This document shows, one piece after another, positions 7,804-16,354 of a stretch of 64,000 bases of DNA. The notes below the pieces were generated by a model. That model ran no database searches. It was not told where the DNA came from and saw only the letters and a program-made list of their open reading frames with translations. Position 1 is the stretch's first letter, and each line of letters begins with the position of its first letter. The position numbers and the translations under genes were made by a program. Source of the stretch: Arthrobacter oryzae (GTDB taxonomy: Bacteria > Actinomycetota > Actinomycetes > Actinomycetales > Micrococcaceae); NCBI RefSeq assembly GCF_030718995.1, contig NZ_CP132204.1, forward strand, positions 3,162,001 through 3,226,000, read 5' to 3'.

Positions 7804-9213
7804 ATGAGCACGCACGACTCCGCCGCAAGGCGAGTAGATGAGACTGATGTCAAGGCTTCCGGGCTGAGGAAAGTGGTGACGGCCTCCATGGCCGGCACCG
7901 TCGTTGAATGGTATGAATTCTTCCTCTACGCTTCCGCGGCCACCCTGGTTTTCGGCAAGTTGTTTTTCCCCAATTCCGGTACGGAGCTGGACGGGATCAT
8001 TGCCGCCTTCGTTACCTACGCTGTGGGCTTCGTGGCCCGTCCCATCGGTGGCATCGTGTTCGGCCACTTCGGCGACAAGTTCGGCCGCAAGCAGCTGCTT
8101 CAGCTCAGCATCATCCTGGTGGGTGTCTCCACGTTCCTGATGGGCTGCCTCCCCACCTTCCAGCAGATCGGCTACTGGGCCCCGGCATTGCTGGTGTTCC
8201 TGCGGTTCGTGCAGGGCTTCGCCGTCGGCGGTGAATGGGGCGGCGCCGTGCTGCTCGTGGCCGAGCACAGCCCCAGCAAGTCCCGCGGGTTCTGGTCCAG
8301 CTGGCCGCAGTCAGCGGTGCCCATGGGCAACCTGCTCGCCACCGGCGTACTGTTCACGCTGTCCTCGACGCTGTCCTCGGCCGACTTCCTCAGCTGGGGC
8401 TGGCGCGTCGCATTCTGGCTGTCCGCGGTGATCGTGATCGTGGGTTACTACATCCGCACCAAGGTCCAGGACGCGCCGATCTTCCTCGAGGCACGCAAGG
8501 AGGTTGTGGTTGAGAACAAGGGCTACGGCGTTGCCGAGGTCTTCCGCCGCTACCCGCGCGGCGTCTTCACGGCCATGGGCCTGCGGTTCGCTGAGAACAT
8601 CCTCTACTACCTCGTGGTCACGTTCTCCATCACCTACCTGAAGGTGGTAGTCCAGACGGACACGTCCAGGATCCTCCTGCTGCTCCTGGTGGCGCACTTC
8701 ATCCACTTCTGCGCCGTTCCGATGGTCGGCAAGCTCTCGGACGCTTTCGGACGCAAGCCCGTTTACATGGCCGGCGCAGTCCTCGGCGGCACGTGGGGCT
8801 TCTTCGCCTTCCCGATGATGGACACCAAGAACGATCTGGTCATCCTGGCCGCCATCACCATCGGCCTCCTGTTCCACGCGCTGATGTATGCCGGCCAGCC
8901 CGCGATCATGGCTGAGATGTTCCCGACGCGGATGCGCTACTCCGGTGTGTCACTCGGATACCAGGTCACCTCGATCGTCGCCGGCTCACTGGCCCCGATC
9001 ATCGCCACGGCGCTGCTGAGCAACTTCAAGTCCTCCGTTCCGGTGGCGATCTACCTGCTTGGTGCGTGCCTTGTCACCCTGTTCGCTGTCTTCATGCTCA
9101 AGGAAACCCGCGGGATTTCGCTGCACGACGTGGATGCCGCGGATGCGCAGGGCACGGCGGACCTGCTGGCCGCTTCCAAGGCAAACAGCCAAGAGATGCC
9201 GGCCAAGAAGTAG
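7804..9213 (+). CDS. MFS transporter, metabolite:H+ symporter (MHS) family
   Basis: A 469-residue, 12-segment permease. Diagnostic MHS features are GTVVEWYEFFLYASAA in the first helix, the loop motif GHFGDKFGRKQLL and GFAVGGEWGGAVLLVAEH. MHS members import organic acids, betaines or aromatic acids with protons. The ATG at 7804 has a GAAGGAG site 6 nt upstream; the frame extends another 25 codons but without a ribosome site. The gene is followed after 17 bp by a zinc alcohol dehydrogenase, so the two probably form a transport-plus-oxidation operon. The substrate is unknown. Confidence 0.9.
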   Translation: MSTHDSAARRVDETDVKASGLRKVVTASMAGTVVEWYEFFLYASAATLVFGKLFFPNSGTELDGIIAAFVTYAVGFVARPIGGIVFGHFGDKFGRKQLLQLSIILVGVSTFLMGCLPTFQQIGYWAPALLVFLRFVQGFAVGGEWGGAVLLVAEHSPSKSRGFWSSWPQSAVPMGNLLATGVLFTLSSTLSSADFLSWGWRVAFWLSAVIVIVGYYIRTKVQDAPIFLEARKEVVVENKGYGVAEVFRRYPRGVFTAMGLRFAENILYYLVVTFSITYLKVVVQTDTSRILLLLLVAHFIHFCAVPMVGKLSDAFGRKPVYMAGAVLGGTWGFFAFPMMDTKNDLVILAAITIGLLFHALMYAGQPAIMAEMFPTRMRYSGVSLGYQVTSIVAGSLAPIIATALLSNFKSSVPVAIYLLGACLVTLFAVFMLKETRGISLHDVDAADAQGTADLLAASKANSQEMPAKK

Positions 9214-9230
9214 CGGCAAGGAAGGTGTCC

Positions 9231-10349
9231 ATGCGAGCAGCAGTCCTCTATTCCACCGTCCCCGCGGGAACCAGCTACGCCGAAGCCCGCCCGCTTGTGG
9301 TCCAGGAACTCGACCGGCCCGAACCCCGCGCCGGCGAGCTGGGAGTGGCCATCACTTACTCCAGCCTGTGCCACTCGGATCTTTCGGTGGTGGACGGCTC
9401 CCGGGTCCGGCCGCTGCCCATGGCGCTGGGACACGAGGCCGTGGGACGGGTCGTGGCAGTGGGCGAGGGCGTCCGGGACGTCTCGGCGGGGGACCATGTG
9501 GTGCTCGTCTTCGTTCCCAGCTGCGGCGACTGCCGGGCGTGCCGCTCCGGCCGCCCGGCCCTATGCCACCGCGCCGCCGAAGTCAACGGCTCGGGTGACC
9601 TGCTGCACGGGGAAGCGCTGCTGCGGACGCCGTCGGGCGAGCGGATCAACCACCACCTCGGCGTCTCGGCCTTTGCCGACTACGCCGTGGTGGCGCGCGA
9701 GTCCGTGGTGGTGATCGGCGACGACGTCCCGGACACCGTCGCGGCCATGTTCGGTTGCGCCGTGCTCACCGGAATGGGCGCCGTGCTGAACACGGCGGCG
9801 GCCACCTCAGGGCAGTCCGTGGCAGTCTTCGGGCTCGGCGCCGTCGGACTGTCTGCGGTGATGGCGGCGTCACTCGCGGGCGCTGCCGCCGTCATTGCCA
9901 TCGACCCCAACGAAGACAAGCACCGGCTCGCCCTGGACTGCGGCGCCACGGCAGTGGGAACTCCCGACGACGCCGCCCGGCTGGTCGCCGAGGCAACCGG
10001 CGACGGCGTGGACGTTGCCGTCGAAGCAGTGGGATCCGCGGGGGTGATCGCCTCGTGCCTGGACCTCGTGACGCGGGGCGGCGCCGTCGTCTCCGTCGGT
10101 CTGCCCAAACCTTCAGCGGAACTGACGGTAAAGGCACTGCAATTCGCCGGAGCAGGGAAGCGGCTCCTCGGGTCCTACATGGGGGATGCCGTTCCGGAGC
10201 GGGACATTCCGCTGTACCTTGACCACTGGCGGGCCGGGCGGCTTCCGGTGGAGCTGCTGCACACGGACACCCGGCCTCTGGCGGAAATCAATGAGGGCCT
10301 CGATGCCCTCGCCGCGGGCCGGGTGGTCCGGCGGCTGTTCCAGGCCTAG
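9231..10349 (+). CDS. Zinc-dependent alcohol dehydrogenase (MDR family)
   Basis: A 372-residue medium-chain dehydrogenase/reductase. Catalytic zinc ligands lie in SLCHSDLSVVDG and GHEAVGRVVAVG; the structural zinc site is the four-cysteine cluster CGDCRACRSGRPALC. The NAD-binding Rossmann motif is GLGAVGLSAVMAA. It oxidises a primary or secondary alcohol with NAD+. The ATG at 9231 follows AAGGAAGG and lies 17 bp after the MHS transporter, pointing to a shared operon. It converges with the LysR gene, whose stop is 13 bp away. Confidence 0.9.
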   Translation: MRAAVLYSTVPAGTSYAEARPLVVQELDRPEPRAGELGVAITYSSLCHSDLSVVDGSRVRPLPMALGHEAVGRVVAVGEGVRDVSAGDHVVLVFVPSCGDCRACRSGRPALCHRAAEVNGSGDLLHGEALLRTPSGERINHHLGVSAFADYAVVARESVVVIGDDVPDTVAAMFGCAVLTGMGAVLNTAAATSGQSVAVFGLGAVGLSAVMAASLAGAAAVIAIDPNEDKHRLALDCGATAVGTPDDAARLVAEATGDGVDVAVEAVGSAGVIASCLDLVTRGGAVVSVGLPKPSAELTVKALQFAGAGKRLLGSYMGDAVPERDIPLYLDHWRAGRLPVELLHTDTRPLAEINEGLDALAAGRVVRRLFQA

Positions 10350-10359
10350 GATCAGGCCA

Positions 10360-10395
10360 GTGTCAGGCCGCCAGGAGTTCCCGGCGGCCTGACAC
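10360..10395. terminator. 13-bp perfect hairpin at the ADH/LysR convergence
   Basis: GTGTCAGGCCGCC (10360-10372) pairs perfectly with GGCGGCCTGACAC (10383-10395) around a 10-nt loop. It overlaps the last codons and stop of the LysR gene and lies 10 bp after the ADH stop, so it could end both transcripts. No T-run is present. Confidence 0.6.
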
Positions 10396-11268
10396 TTCCG
10401 CTTTAAGCGCCTCCACGACGGCCAGGACCGACGCCGAGCGCAGCGACTCGGGACGCGCCACCGCCCAGATGGGAAGCTGGCGCTGGAACAACTCGGGAAG
10501 CACGGGCACGAAGTCCGGATTAAAGGCCACCATGAAGTTCGGCAACAGTCCGATGCCCGCGCCGAGCCGGACCGCCTCCACCTGGGCGAAGATGCTGGTG
10601 GCCTGGAAGCTGAATTTCGGCGCGGGCAGCTGCGATGACCGGTGCCCGAGCTCCGCCACCTGCAGCGCTGACTCAACGTAGGAGACAAAGCCGTGCTCCC
10701 GGACGTCGTCCAGGGCGGCGGGAAGTCCGCGGGTCCGGACATAGTCCGGGCTGGCGTAAAGCCGCAGGAAGTAGTTCGTGAGGAAGATGGGCTGGGCGTT
10801 GGTGACCTCCATCCGGCCAACCACGACTTCCAGGTCCACGCCGGACCGGTTCTGGCTGGCCTTGCGGGTGGCACTGAGCATCTCGACGTTCAACAGCGGA
10901 TTCTCCTGTTGCAGTCGGACCAGCGCCGGAGTCACGAATTCCGCCCCGAATCCGTCGGATGTGCTGATCCGGACCAGTCCGGACAGGGAGTGTCCGCCGT
11001 TGCTGATGGTGCCGGCCAGGGAGCCGAGCGTCGACTCAATCGCCTCGGCGGCGGCAACGGCCTGGCTGCCCAGTTCGGTCAGTTCCCAACCGTGCGGGCT
11101 GCGCTCCAGCGTCCTTCCGCCGAGCTGCTTGTCCAGTGCCAGGATCCGGCGCGAGATGGTGGTGTGCGTGGTGCCCAGCGTCTCGGCCACGGCGTTGAAC
11201 CGGCCCAGCCTGGCCACTGTCAGCAGGATCAGCAGGTCATCGGGACTCGGCAGCCGGTTCAAATCCAC
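10363..11268 (-). CDS. LysR family transcriptional regulator
   Basis: A 301-residue protein with an N-terminal winged helix (LLILLTVARLGRFNAVAETL, then HTTISRRILALDKQLGG) and a C-terminal LysR substrate-binding domain. The start is taken as GTG at 11268 (VDLNRLPSPDD), which gives the normal family length; a TTG at 11301 is an alternative. The longer open frame upstream is antisense to mmsB and is not coding. It is divergent from mmsB-mmsA and convergent with the alcohol dehydrogenase, so it probably regulates the mmsBA operon and possibly the transporter pair, responding to a pathway metabolite. Confidence 0.88.
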   Translation of the reverse strand: MDLNRLPSPDDLLILLTVARLGRFNAVAETLGTTHTTISRRILALDKQLGGRTLERSPHGWELTELGSQAVAAAEAIESTLGSLAGTISNGGHSLSGLVRISTSDGFGAEFVTPALVRLQQENPLLNVEMLSATRKASQNRSGVDLEVVVGRMEVTNAQPIFLTNYFLRLYASPDYVRTRGLPAALDDVREHGFVSYVESALQVAELGHRSSQLPAPKFSFQATSIFAQVEAVRLGAGIGLLPNFMVAFNPDFVPVLPELFQRQLPIWAVARPESLRSASVLAVVEALKAEVSGRRELLAA

Positions 11269-11300
11269 TGGTTCTTGTCCATCGTTCAGCCTCCCGGTCA

Positions 11301-11318
11301 ATGTGCATCCATGCACAT
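11301..11318. promoter_or_regulatory. 18-bp perfect palindrome, candidate LysR operator
   Basis: ATGTGCAT-CC-ATGCACAT lies 33 bp upstream of the lysR GTG and 105 bp upstream of mmsB. Its place in the divergent region is where LysR proteins usually bind to repress themselves and activate the neighbour. A looser palindrome, GTGT-N8-ACAC, lies at 11358-11373, nearer mmsB, and could be a second contact or the RNA polymerase region. Confidence 0.6.
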
Positions 11319-11422
11319 GCACTCTGTAATTTTTTCCCTTGATTGCACTGTAACAGGGTGTGATCGTTGACACGGAACATCCAGCAATATCGGCTGGTAC
11401 ACGAAGCAAAGGAGCTTTTGCC

Positions 11423-12325
11423 ATGGCAGTAGTCGCTTGGATCGGTCTCGGAAACATGGGTGGGTCCATGTCGGCAAACCTGGCAAAGGCCGGCCATGAC
11501 GTCCGCGGATTCGACCTCAACCCCGAGGCCGTGGCTGCTGCCGAAGCCGGCGGCGTCAAGCCGGTGGCGAGCATTGCCGCCGCGGTGGACGGCGCCGACG
11601 TCGTCTTCACCATGCTGCCGAAGGGCGAACACGCCCGGGCCGTGTACCTGGGCGAGGACGGTGTTTTGGCCCATGCCGATACCCGCACGCTGCTGGTGGA
11701 TTCCTCCACCATCGACATCGCGTCCGCGCAGGCACTGCACGACGCCGCCGCTGCCGCCGGCTTCCGCTTCGTGGACGCCCCGGTTTCGGGCGGTATGAGC
11801 GGGGCGAAGGCCGGGACGCTCACCTTCATGATCGGCGGTGAGGCGGGCGCCGTTGCCGACGCCACCGAATACATCCGTCCCATGGCCTCCAACATCATCC
11901 CCACCGGCGGCGCCACTACCGGCCAGGCCGCGAAGATCTGCAACAACCTCATGCTCTTCATCAACCTGGCCTCCACTGCCGAAGGCGCAGTGCTCGCCGA
12001 GCGCCTGGGCCTGGACAAGCAGGTCTTCTGGGACATCGCCTCGGTGTCTTCCGGCGACAGCTGGGCGCTGCGGACCTGGTACCCGGTGGCCGGCGTCGTG
12101 CCCACCGCTGCCTCCAACAACGACTTCGCGCCGACGTTCACCACCGAACTGGCCAACAAGGACATCGGCCTGGCCATCAGTGCCGCCCGCGACACCGGCA
12201 CTCCGCTGGAAATCGGCGAGCACGTGCAGACCCTCTTCCAGCGACTCATCGACTCCGGGCAGTCCGGGAAGGACTGCTCGATGATCATCAAGCTCGTCGA
12301 CGGCTCGCTCGAAGCCTCCAACTAA
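11423..12325 (+). CDS. mmsB: 3-hydroxyisobutyrate dehydrogenase
   Basis: A 300-residue beta-hydroxyacid dehydrogenase that oxidises 3-hydroxyisobutyrate to methylmalonate semialdehyde with NAD+ in valine breakdown. It has the Rossmann motif WIGLGNMGGSMSANL, the substrate-binding DAPVSGGMSGAKAGTL and the catalytic lysine in GQAAKICNNLML. The ATG at 11423 follows AAAGGAG by 8 nt. It is the first gene of a two-gene operon with mmsA, 31 bp apart. A related specificity such as tartronate semialdehyde or 3-hydroxypropionate cannot be excluded, but the mmsA neighbour favours 3-hydroxyisobutyrate. Confidence 0.9.
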   Translation: MAVVAWIGLGNMGGSMSANLAKAGHDVRGFDLNPEAVAAAEAGGVKPVASIAAAVDGADVVFTMLPKGEHARAVYLGEDGVLAHADTRTLLVDSSTIDIASAQALHDAAAAAGFRFVDAPVSGGMSGAKAGTLTFMIGGEAGAVADATEYIRPMASNIIPTGGATTGQAAKICNNLMLFINLASTAEGAVLAERLGLDKQVFWDIASVSSGDSWALRTWYPVAGVVPTAASNNDFAPTFTTELANKDIGLAISAARDTGTPLEIGEHVQTLFQRLIDSGQSGKDCSMIIKLVDGSLEASN

Positions 12326-12356
12326 CCGCAGCCGTTTTCACGAAAAGGACTTTCCC

Positions 12357-13841
12357 ATGGAACGCATTCCGCACTTCATCAACGGCGCCCGGATCAGCGA
12401 CGCCGACCGTTTCGGCCCCGTCTTCAACCCCGCCACCGGCGCGCAGGACAAAGAGGTGGCGCTTGCCTCGGCCTCGCGCGTGGAGGAAGCCATCGCCGCA
12501 GCCCAGGCCGCCCTGCCGGGCTGGCGGGCCACCAGCCTGGCCAAGCGCACCAACATCTTCTTCCGCGTGCGGGAACTCCTGACCCAGCGCAAGTCCGAGC
12601 TGGCGGCCATCCTGACCAGCGAGCACGGCAAGGTGCTTTCCGACGCGGAAGGCGAGATCTCCCGGGGCCTTGAAAACATCGAGTTCGCCACCGGGCTCGC
12701 GCACATGCTCAAGGGTGAACGGTCGGAGCAGGTTTCCAGCGGCGTGGACGTGCACTCGGTGCGCCAGCCGGTGGGCGTGGTTGCGTGCATCACACCGTTC
12801 AACTTCCCGGCCATGGTGCCGCTGTGGATGATCGGCAGCGCACTGGCCTGCGGCAACACTGTCCTCCTCAAGCCCAGCGAGAAGGACCCGTCGTCGGCCG
12901 TCTTCATCGCTGAAGTCTTCGCGGAGGCGGGCCTGCCGGCGGGCGTTCTCAACGTGGTCCACGGCGACAAGGAGGCTGTGGACGTCCTGCTGGAACACCC
13001 CGGGGTCAAGGCTGTCAGCTTCGTGGGCTCCACCCCGATCGCGCAGTCCATCTACAAGCGGGCGGCCGACCACGGCAAGCGCGTCCAGGCGCTGGGCGGT
13101 GCCAAGAACCACATGGTGGTCCTGCCGGACGCGGACCTGGACATGGCGGCCGATGCTGCCGTGTCAGCCGCCTACGGCTCTGCCGGGGAACGCTGCATGG
13201 CCGTCTCCGTGCTGGTGGCGGTGGGCAATATTGCGGACGACCTGGTCAAGGCCATTTCCACGCGCATGGCGGACCTCAAGATCGGTCCGGGTATGGACCC
13301 TGCTTCGCAGATGGGACCCCTGATCACCAAGGAGCACCGGGACAGGGTTGCCTCCTACGTGGCCGGTGCAGCGGACGAGGGCGCCACGGTTGTGGTGGAC
13401 GGCCGCGAGCACGAATTCGACTCGGATGGCTTCTTCATCGGGGTCAGCCTGGTGGACCACGTGAAGCCTGGCATGAAGGTGTACGACGACGAAATCTTCG
13501 GTCCCGTGCTGTCGGTGGTACGGGCGGACAGCTACAGCGACGCCGTCAAGCTGGTGAACGACAATGAGTTCGGTAACGGCGTGGCCATCTTCACTCGCGA
13601 CGGCGGCGCAGCGCGCCAGTTCGAGTTCGACGTCGAGGCCGGCATGGTGGGCGTCAACGTGCCCATCCCGGTTCCGGTGGGGACGTTCTCGTTCGGCGGC
13701 TGGAAGAACTCGTTGTTCGGGGACACCCACATGTACGGCCCGGACAGCATCCGCTTCTACACCCGCGGCAAGGTGGTCACCACCCGCTGGCCGGACCCGT
13801 CCACCTCGGTGATCGACCTCGGCTTCCCGCAGGTGGACTAG
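12357..13841 (+). CDS. mmsA: CoA-acylating methylmalonate-semialdehyde dehydrogenase
   Basis: A 494-residue aldehyde dehydrogenase that converts methylmalonate semialdehyde to propionyl-CoA (and malonate semialdehyde to acetyl-CoA). MMSDH-specific features are the N-terminal IPHFINGARI, the ITPFNFPAMVPLWM segment, the catalytic cysteine in GSAGERCMAVSV and the C-terminal FFTRG-like block FYTRGKVVTTRW. It is co-transcribed with mmsB. The stop codon overlaps, by a few bases, the stop of a convergent small membrane protein gene. Confidence 0.94.
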   Translation: MERIPHFINGARISDADRFGPVFNPATGAQDKEVALASASRVEEAIAAAQAALPGWRATSLAKRTNIFFRVRELLTQRKSELAAILTSEHGKVLSDAEGEISRGLENIEFATGLAHMLKGERSEQVSSGVDVHSVRQPVGVVACITPFNFPAMVPLWMIGSALACGNTVLLKPSEKDPSSAVFIAEVFAEAGLPAGVLNVVHGDKEAVDVLLEHPGVKAVSFVGSTPIAQSIYKRAADHGKRVQALGGAKNHMVVLPDADLDMAADAAVSAAYGSAGERCMAVSVLVAVGNIADDLVKAISTRMADLKIGPGMDPASQMGPLITKEHRDRVASYVAGAADEGATVVVDGREHEFDSDGFFIGVSLVDHVKPGMKVYDDEIFGPVLSVVRADSYSDAVKLVNDNEFGNGVAIFTRDGGAARQFEFDVEAGMVGVNVPIPVPVGTFSFGGWKNSLFGDTHMYGPDSIRFYTRGKVVTTRWPDPSTSVIDLGFPQVD

Positions 13842-14251
13842 CGCGGGTCGCTTAAATCAGGTGTTGGCTGGATGGAGCCGTGGCTGCCCATCGAAGTAAC
13901 AACCGCGGCTACCGCGGCGGCCATGGCTGGGACGTAGAACCAGCCGATGCTTGCGGAGCCGATGACTACGAAGACAACAAGAGCGACAGTCGTCGCGACC
14001 GATACTGGAGTCCGCGTGCGTCCTCTTGTCAGGAGAGGTAGCGCGGTCAGGGCTACGGGGGTGAGCAACGGCACCAAGATGGATGGCCCTACTGTTTCAA
14101 CCAGGGTCGGATGGCTAACCTGCTCTGGCCCGCCAGACGTTAGTTTTACCTGGGTGTACATGGGAACCAGTAAGAGAACCAAGGAAGCCATTATCGCGAG
14201 TGAGAGAGCAAGAACCTGGCAAACATTCTTAGAATCCAGATGACGTTTCAT
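13838..14251 (-). CDS. Hypothetical membrane protein
   Basis: A 137-residue protein with about four predicted transmembrane helices (near residues 12-32, 54-74, 84-101 and 105-120) and no recognised domain. A GGAGAG ribosome site precedes the ATG. Base composition is somewhat more A/T-rich than in neighbouring genes, which suggests recent gain. Its final codons overlap the mmsA stop on the opposite strand. Confidence 0.6.
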   Translation of the reverse strand: MKRHLDSKNVCQVLALSLAIMASLVLLLVPMYTQVKLTSGGPEQVSHPTLVETVGPSILVPLLTPVALTALPLLTRGRTRTPVSVATTVALVVFVVIGSASIGWFYVPAMAAAVAAVVTSMGSHGSIQPTPDLSDPR

Positions 14252-14421
14252 ATGACTCTCCAGCTGTAGCTGTATAGGTCAACGAAAGCACCGTTGGGGT
14301 GATTCCACTAGAGGACAGTACGCCAATAAGGAGACATGCCCTGGCTGGTCAGCCAAGGACCGACGCAGGGCAGACTTCCCCGGGGCACTAAATTGTCGGT
14401 GGTCACTGCCAGACTTCTGTC

Positions 14422-15669
14422 ATGGAAGGCAACTGGGGGCCGGGACTGGCTCCGGACGAGACCGGCCGCGGGGTCACGGTCAGGGACCTCATCGGTCTCT
14501 TGGCCGTGATCCGCCCCTCCAACGACAGTGCCGCCCTGGTTGACCAGCTTCGGGATCTGGAAGAGCTGAAGTCGGCCGCTGCCGCAATGCAGGCCCGCGA
14601 CTCGGTCGCGTTCGATGTCCAGCAGCGCTGCGCCCAGACTGAGGCCGGGCTTCCGGCAGATGAACTCGGCAAAGGCGTCGCCGCCCAGATCGCTTTGGCC
14701 CGTGGTGAATCGCCCGCCCGCGGCGGACGCTTGCTCGGCATGGCGAAAGCCCTTGTAACGGAGATGCCCCACACCTTGGCGGCCCTCCGGACCGGGCAGC
14801 TAAATGAGTGGCGCGCCACCCTGCTGGTGAAGGAAACCGCCTGTCTGTCTGCGGCGGACCGGTGCGCCGTTGATGAACGGCTCGCCGCGGACACATGTAC
14901 CCTGGCCGGCGCTGGCGACCGGACGATTATCGCGGCAGCACGGACAGCGGCCTATCGGCTGGACCTTCACTCCGTGGTCAACCGTGCCCGCAACGCCGTT
15001 GCAGACCGGCACGTGAGCCTTCGTCCGGCTCCGGACACCGTGTGCTGTTTGACCGCACTGCTCCCGGTTATTGCCGGCGTAGCCGTCCACGCAGCCCTCA
15101 CCAGACACGCCGACACGTTACGCTCCGACGGCGACACACGCTCCCGCGGCCAGCTCATGGCCGATGACCTCGTCGACCGGATCACGGGCACCTCCGGGGG
15201 GATTGGCGGCATCGAGATCCAGCTCGTGATGACCGACCGCACTCTCTTCCAAGGGGACAGCGAACCTGCGCGCGTGGCCGGGTACGGAGTCGTCCCTGCA
15301 GGATGGGCCAGAGCGGCGGTTGCAGGGTTGCCGCAAGGTGGGGGCGGCCAGTGCGCGATCCGCCACCACGACCACATTGTTGCGTGGCACCACGGAGGAC
15401 CCACCAGCCACAGCAACGGCAGCGGCCTCTGCGAATCCTGTAACTACGCCAAAGAATCTCCCGGTTGGCATTCCGAACCAGGGCCTGGGCCACGGCACAC
15501 CCTGCAGGTCCAGACTCCGACGGGGCATTCGTACCGGTCGACCGCCCCGCCGCTGCCCGGGGCATCATCACCCGGCACGCCAGTGCCGCTGAGCCGTCGC
15601 CAGAGACGCGAACTTCTGCACCGCGCGAAGATCCTGAAACGCACTCGTCTCAGCCCACTGGCAGCCTGA
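14422..15669 (+). CDS. DUF222 / HNH endonuclease-signature protein with an internally shortened HNH region
   Basis: A 415-residue member of the DUF222-HNH family, which is highly repeated in Arthrobacter genomes. The N-terminal DUF222 part is intact (QLRDLEELKSAAAAMQAR, ALVTEMPHTLAAL). At the C-terminus the HNH core reads CAIRHHDHIVAWHHGG and GLCESCNYAKESPGW. Relatives normally have about 45-50 more residues between the VVPAGWAR segment and RHHDH, carrying the first zinc cysteine pair (CRTPxCDAP). Here this stretch is replaced by a short Gly-rich linker and one cysteine, so metal binding and nuclease activity are doubtful. No good ribosome site is visible before the ATG. Function in the family is unknown. 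Confidence 0.8.
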   Translation: MEGNWGPGLAPDETGRGVTVRDLIGLLAVIRPSNDSAALVDQLRDLEELKSAAAAMQARDSVAFDVQQRCAQTEAGLPADELGKGVAAQIALARGESPARGGRLLGMAKALVTEMPHTLAALRTGQLNEWRATLLVKETACLSAADRCAVDERLAADTCTLAGAGDRTIIAAARTAAYRLDLHSVVNRARNAVADRHVSLRPAPDTVCCLTALLPVIAGVAVHAALTRHADTLRSDGDTRSRGQLMADDLVDRITGTSGGIGGIEIQLVMTDRTLFQGDSEPARVAGYGVVPAGWARAAVAGLPQGGGGQCAIRHHDHIVAWHHGGPTSHSNGSGLCESCNYAKESPGWHSEPGPGPRHTLQVQTPTGHSYRSTAPPLPGASSPGTPVPLSRRQRRELLHRAKILKRTRLSPLAA

Positions 15670-15706
15670 AAAAACAGGCCAGCCTGAAGCATCGGGCCGG
15701 CCGCCG

Positions 15707-15739
15707 GAAACGGCCCAGCATCCCGAAACGGCCCAGCAT
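15707..15739. repeat. Two 15-bp direct repeats downstream of the DUF222 gene
   Basis: GAAACGGCCCAGCAT occurs at 15707-15721 and 15725-15739 with an 18-bp period. The 105-bp gap between the DUF222 gene and the convergent SHOCT gene contains nothing else I can recognise. Confidence 0.6.
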
Positions 15740-15774
15740 GAGGAGTCGGTGCGACGGCTGCTATGCGACGGCGA

Positions 15775-16341
15775 CTAACCGTTCATGATCTCGTCACGCC
15801 GGGCCATGTATTCCTCCATGGCGATTTCGCCGTTGCTGTACTGCTGGTCGAGCTCGGCCAGTTTCCGCGCGCGGAAACCCTGGGGGGCCGACGGCGGCGG
15901 GGGAGTTGCCGGGGCGGACGGCTGCTGCGGTTCCTGGCGTGACTGGTTGGCCGGATACTCAGGGCTGTCCTCGTAAGGGACCTGCCCGGGGCCGCCCGGA
16001 GCCGGGTAGCCCGGGTTCTGGTAGCCCGGATTCTGGTAGCCCGGGTTCTGGTAGCCGGGGGCCGGGAAGCGGGGGTCCTGATACGGCTGGTCGAGCGGAG
16101 GCTGCTGCCGGCCGCCGAGCTGCCGGAAGCCGCCGCCGAAGTAATCCTGCTGGGTGTAACCGTCACGCGGCTGGTTATTCGGGCGCCCCGGCTGCTGCCC
16201 GGGAAACTGACCCGGGAACTGGCCGGGATACTGGCCGTTGAAGTCCTGGTTCTGGTTCCTGCCCACGCGCTTCCGGTACATGCGCATGGCGAAGGGAATC
16301 AGGAACGACAGGACGATGATCCAGAAGAACACGTTGTTCAC
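15775..16341 (-). CDS. Small membrane protein with Pro/Gly/Gln repeats and a C-terminal SHOCT domain
   Basis: A 188-residue protein in three parts. Residues 4-22 form a single N-terminal membrane helix (VFFWIIVLSFLIPFAM) followed by a basic stop-transfer segment (RKRVGR). A low-complexity linker comes next, with YPGQFPGQFPGQ and three PGYQN units. The final 30 residues (KLAELDQQYSNGEIAMEEYMARRDEI) match the SHOCT short C-terminal domain, which often mediates oligomerisation. It is probably a cytosol-facing membrane-anchored protein of unknown role. The linker length is likely variable between strains because it is encoded by DNA repeats. Confidence 0.75.
   Translation of the reverse strand: MNNVFFWIIVLSFLIPFAMRMYRKRVGRNQNQDFNGQYPGQFPGQFPGQQPGRPNNQPRDGYTQQDYFGGGFRQLGGRQQPPLDQPYQDPRFPAPGYQNPGYQNPGYQNPGYPAPGGPGQVPYEDSPEYPANQSRQEPQQPSAPATPPPPSAPQGFRARKLAELDQQYSNGEIAMEEYMARRDEIMNG
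16012..16056. repeat. Three tandem 15-bp units encoding the PGYQN repeats
   Basis: Units CGGGTTCTGGTAGCC, CGGATTCTGGTAGCC and CGGGTTCTGGTAGCC lie in frame inside the SHOCT-protein gene and encode NPGYQ-type pentapeptides on the minus strand. Confidence 0.85.
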
Positions 16342-16354
16342 GGGGGAGGGCCTC

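Noticed and set aside
11269..12321. Upstream extension of the LysR frame (minus strand)
   Set aside because: It is antisense to mmsB, and the DNA-binding domain begins only after the GTG at 11268.
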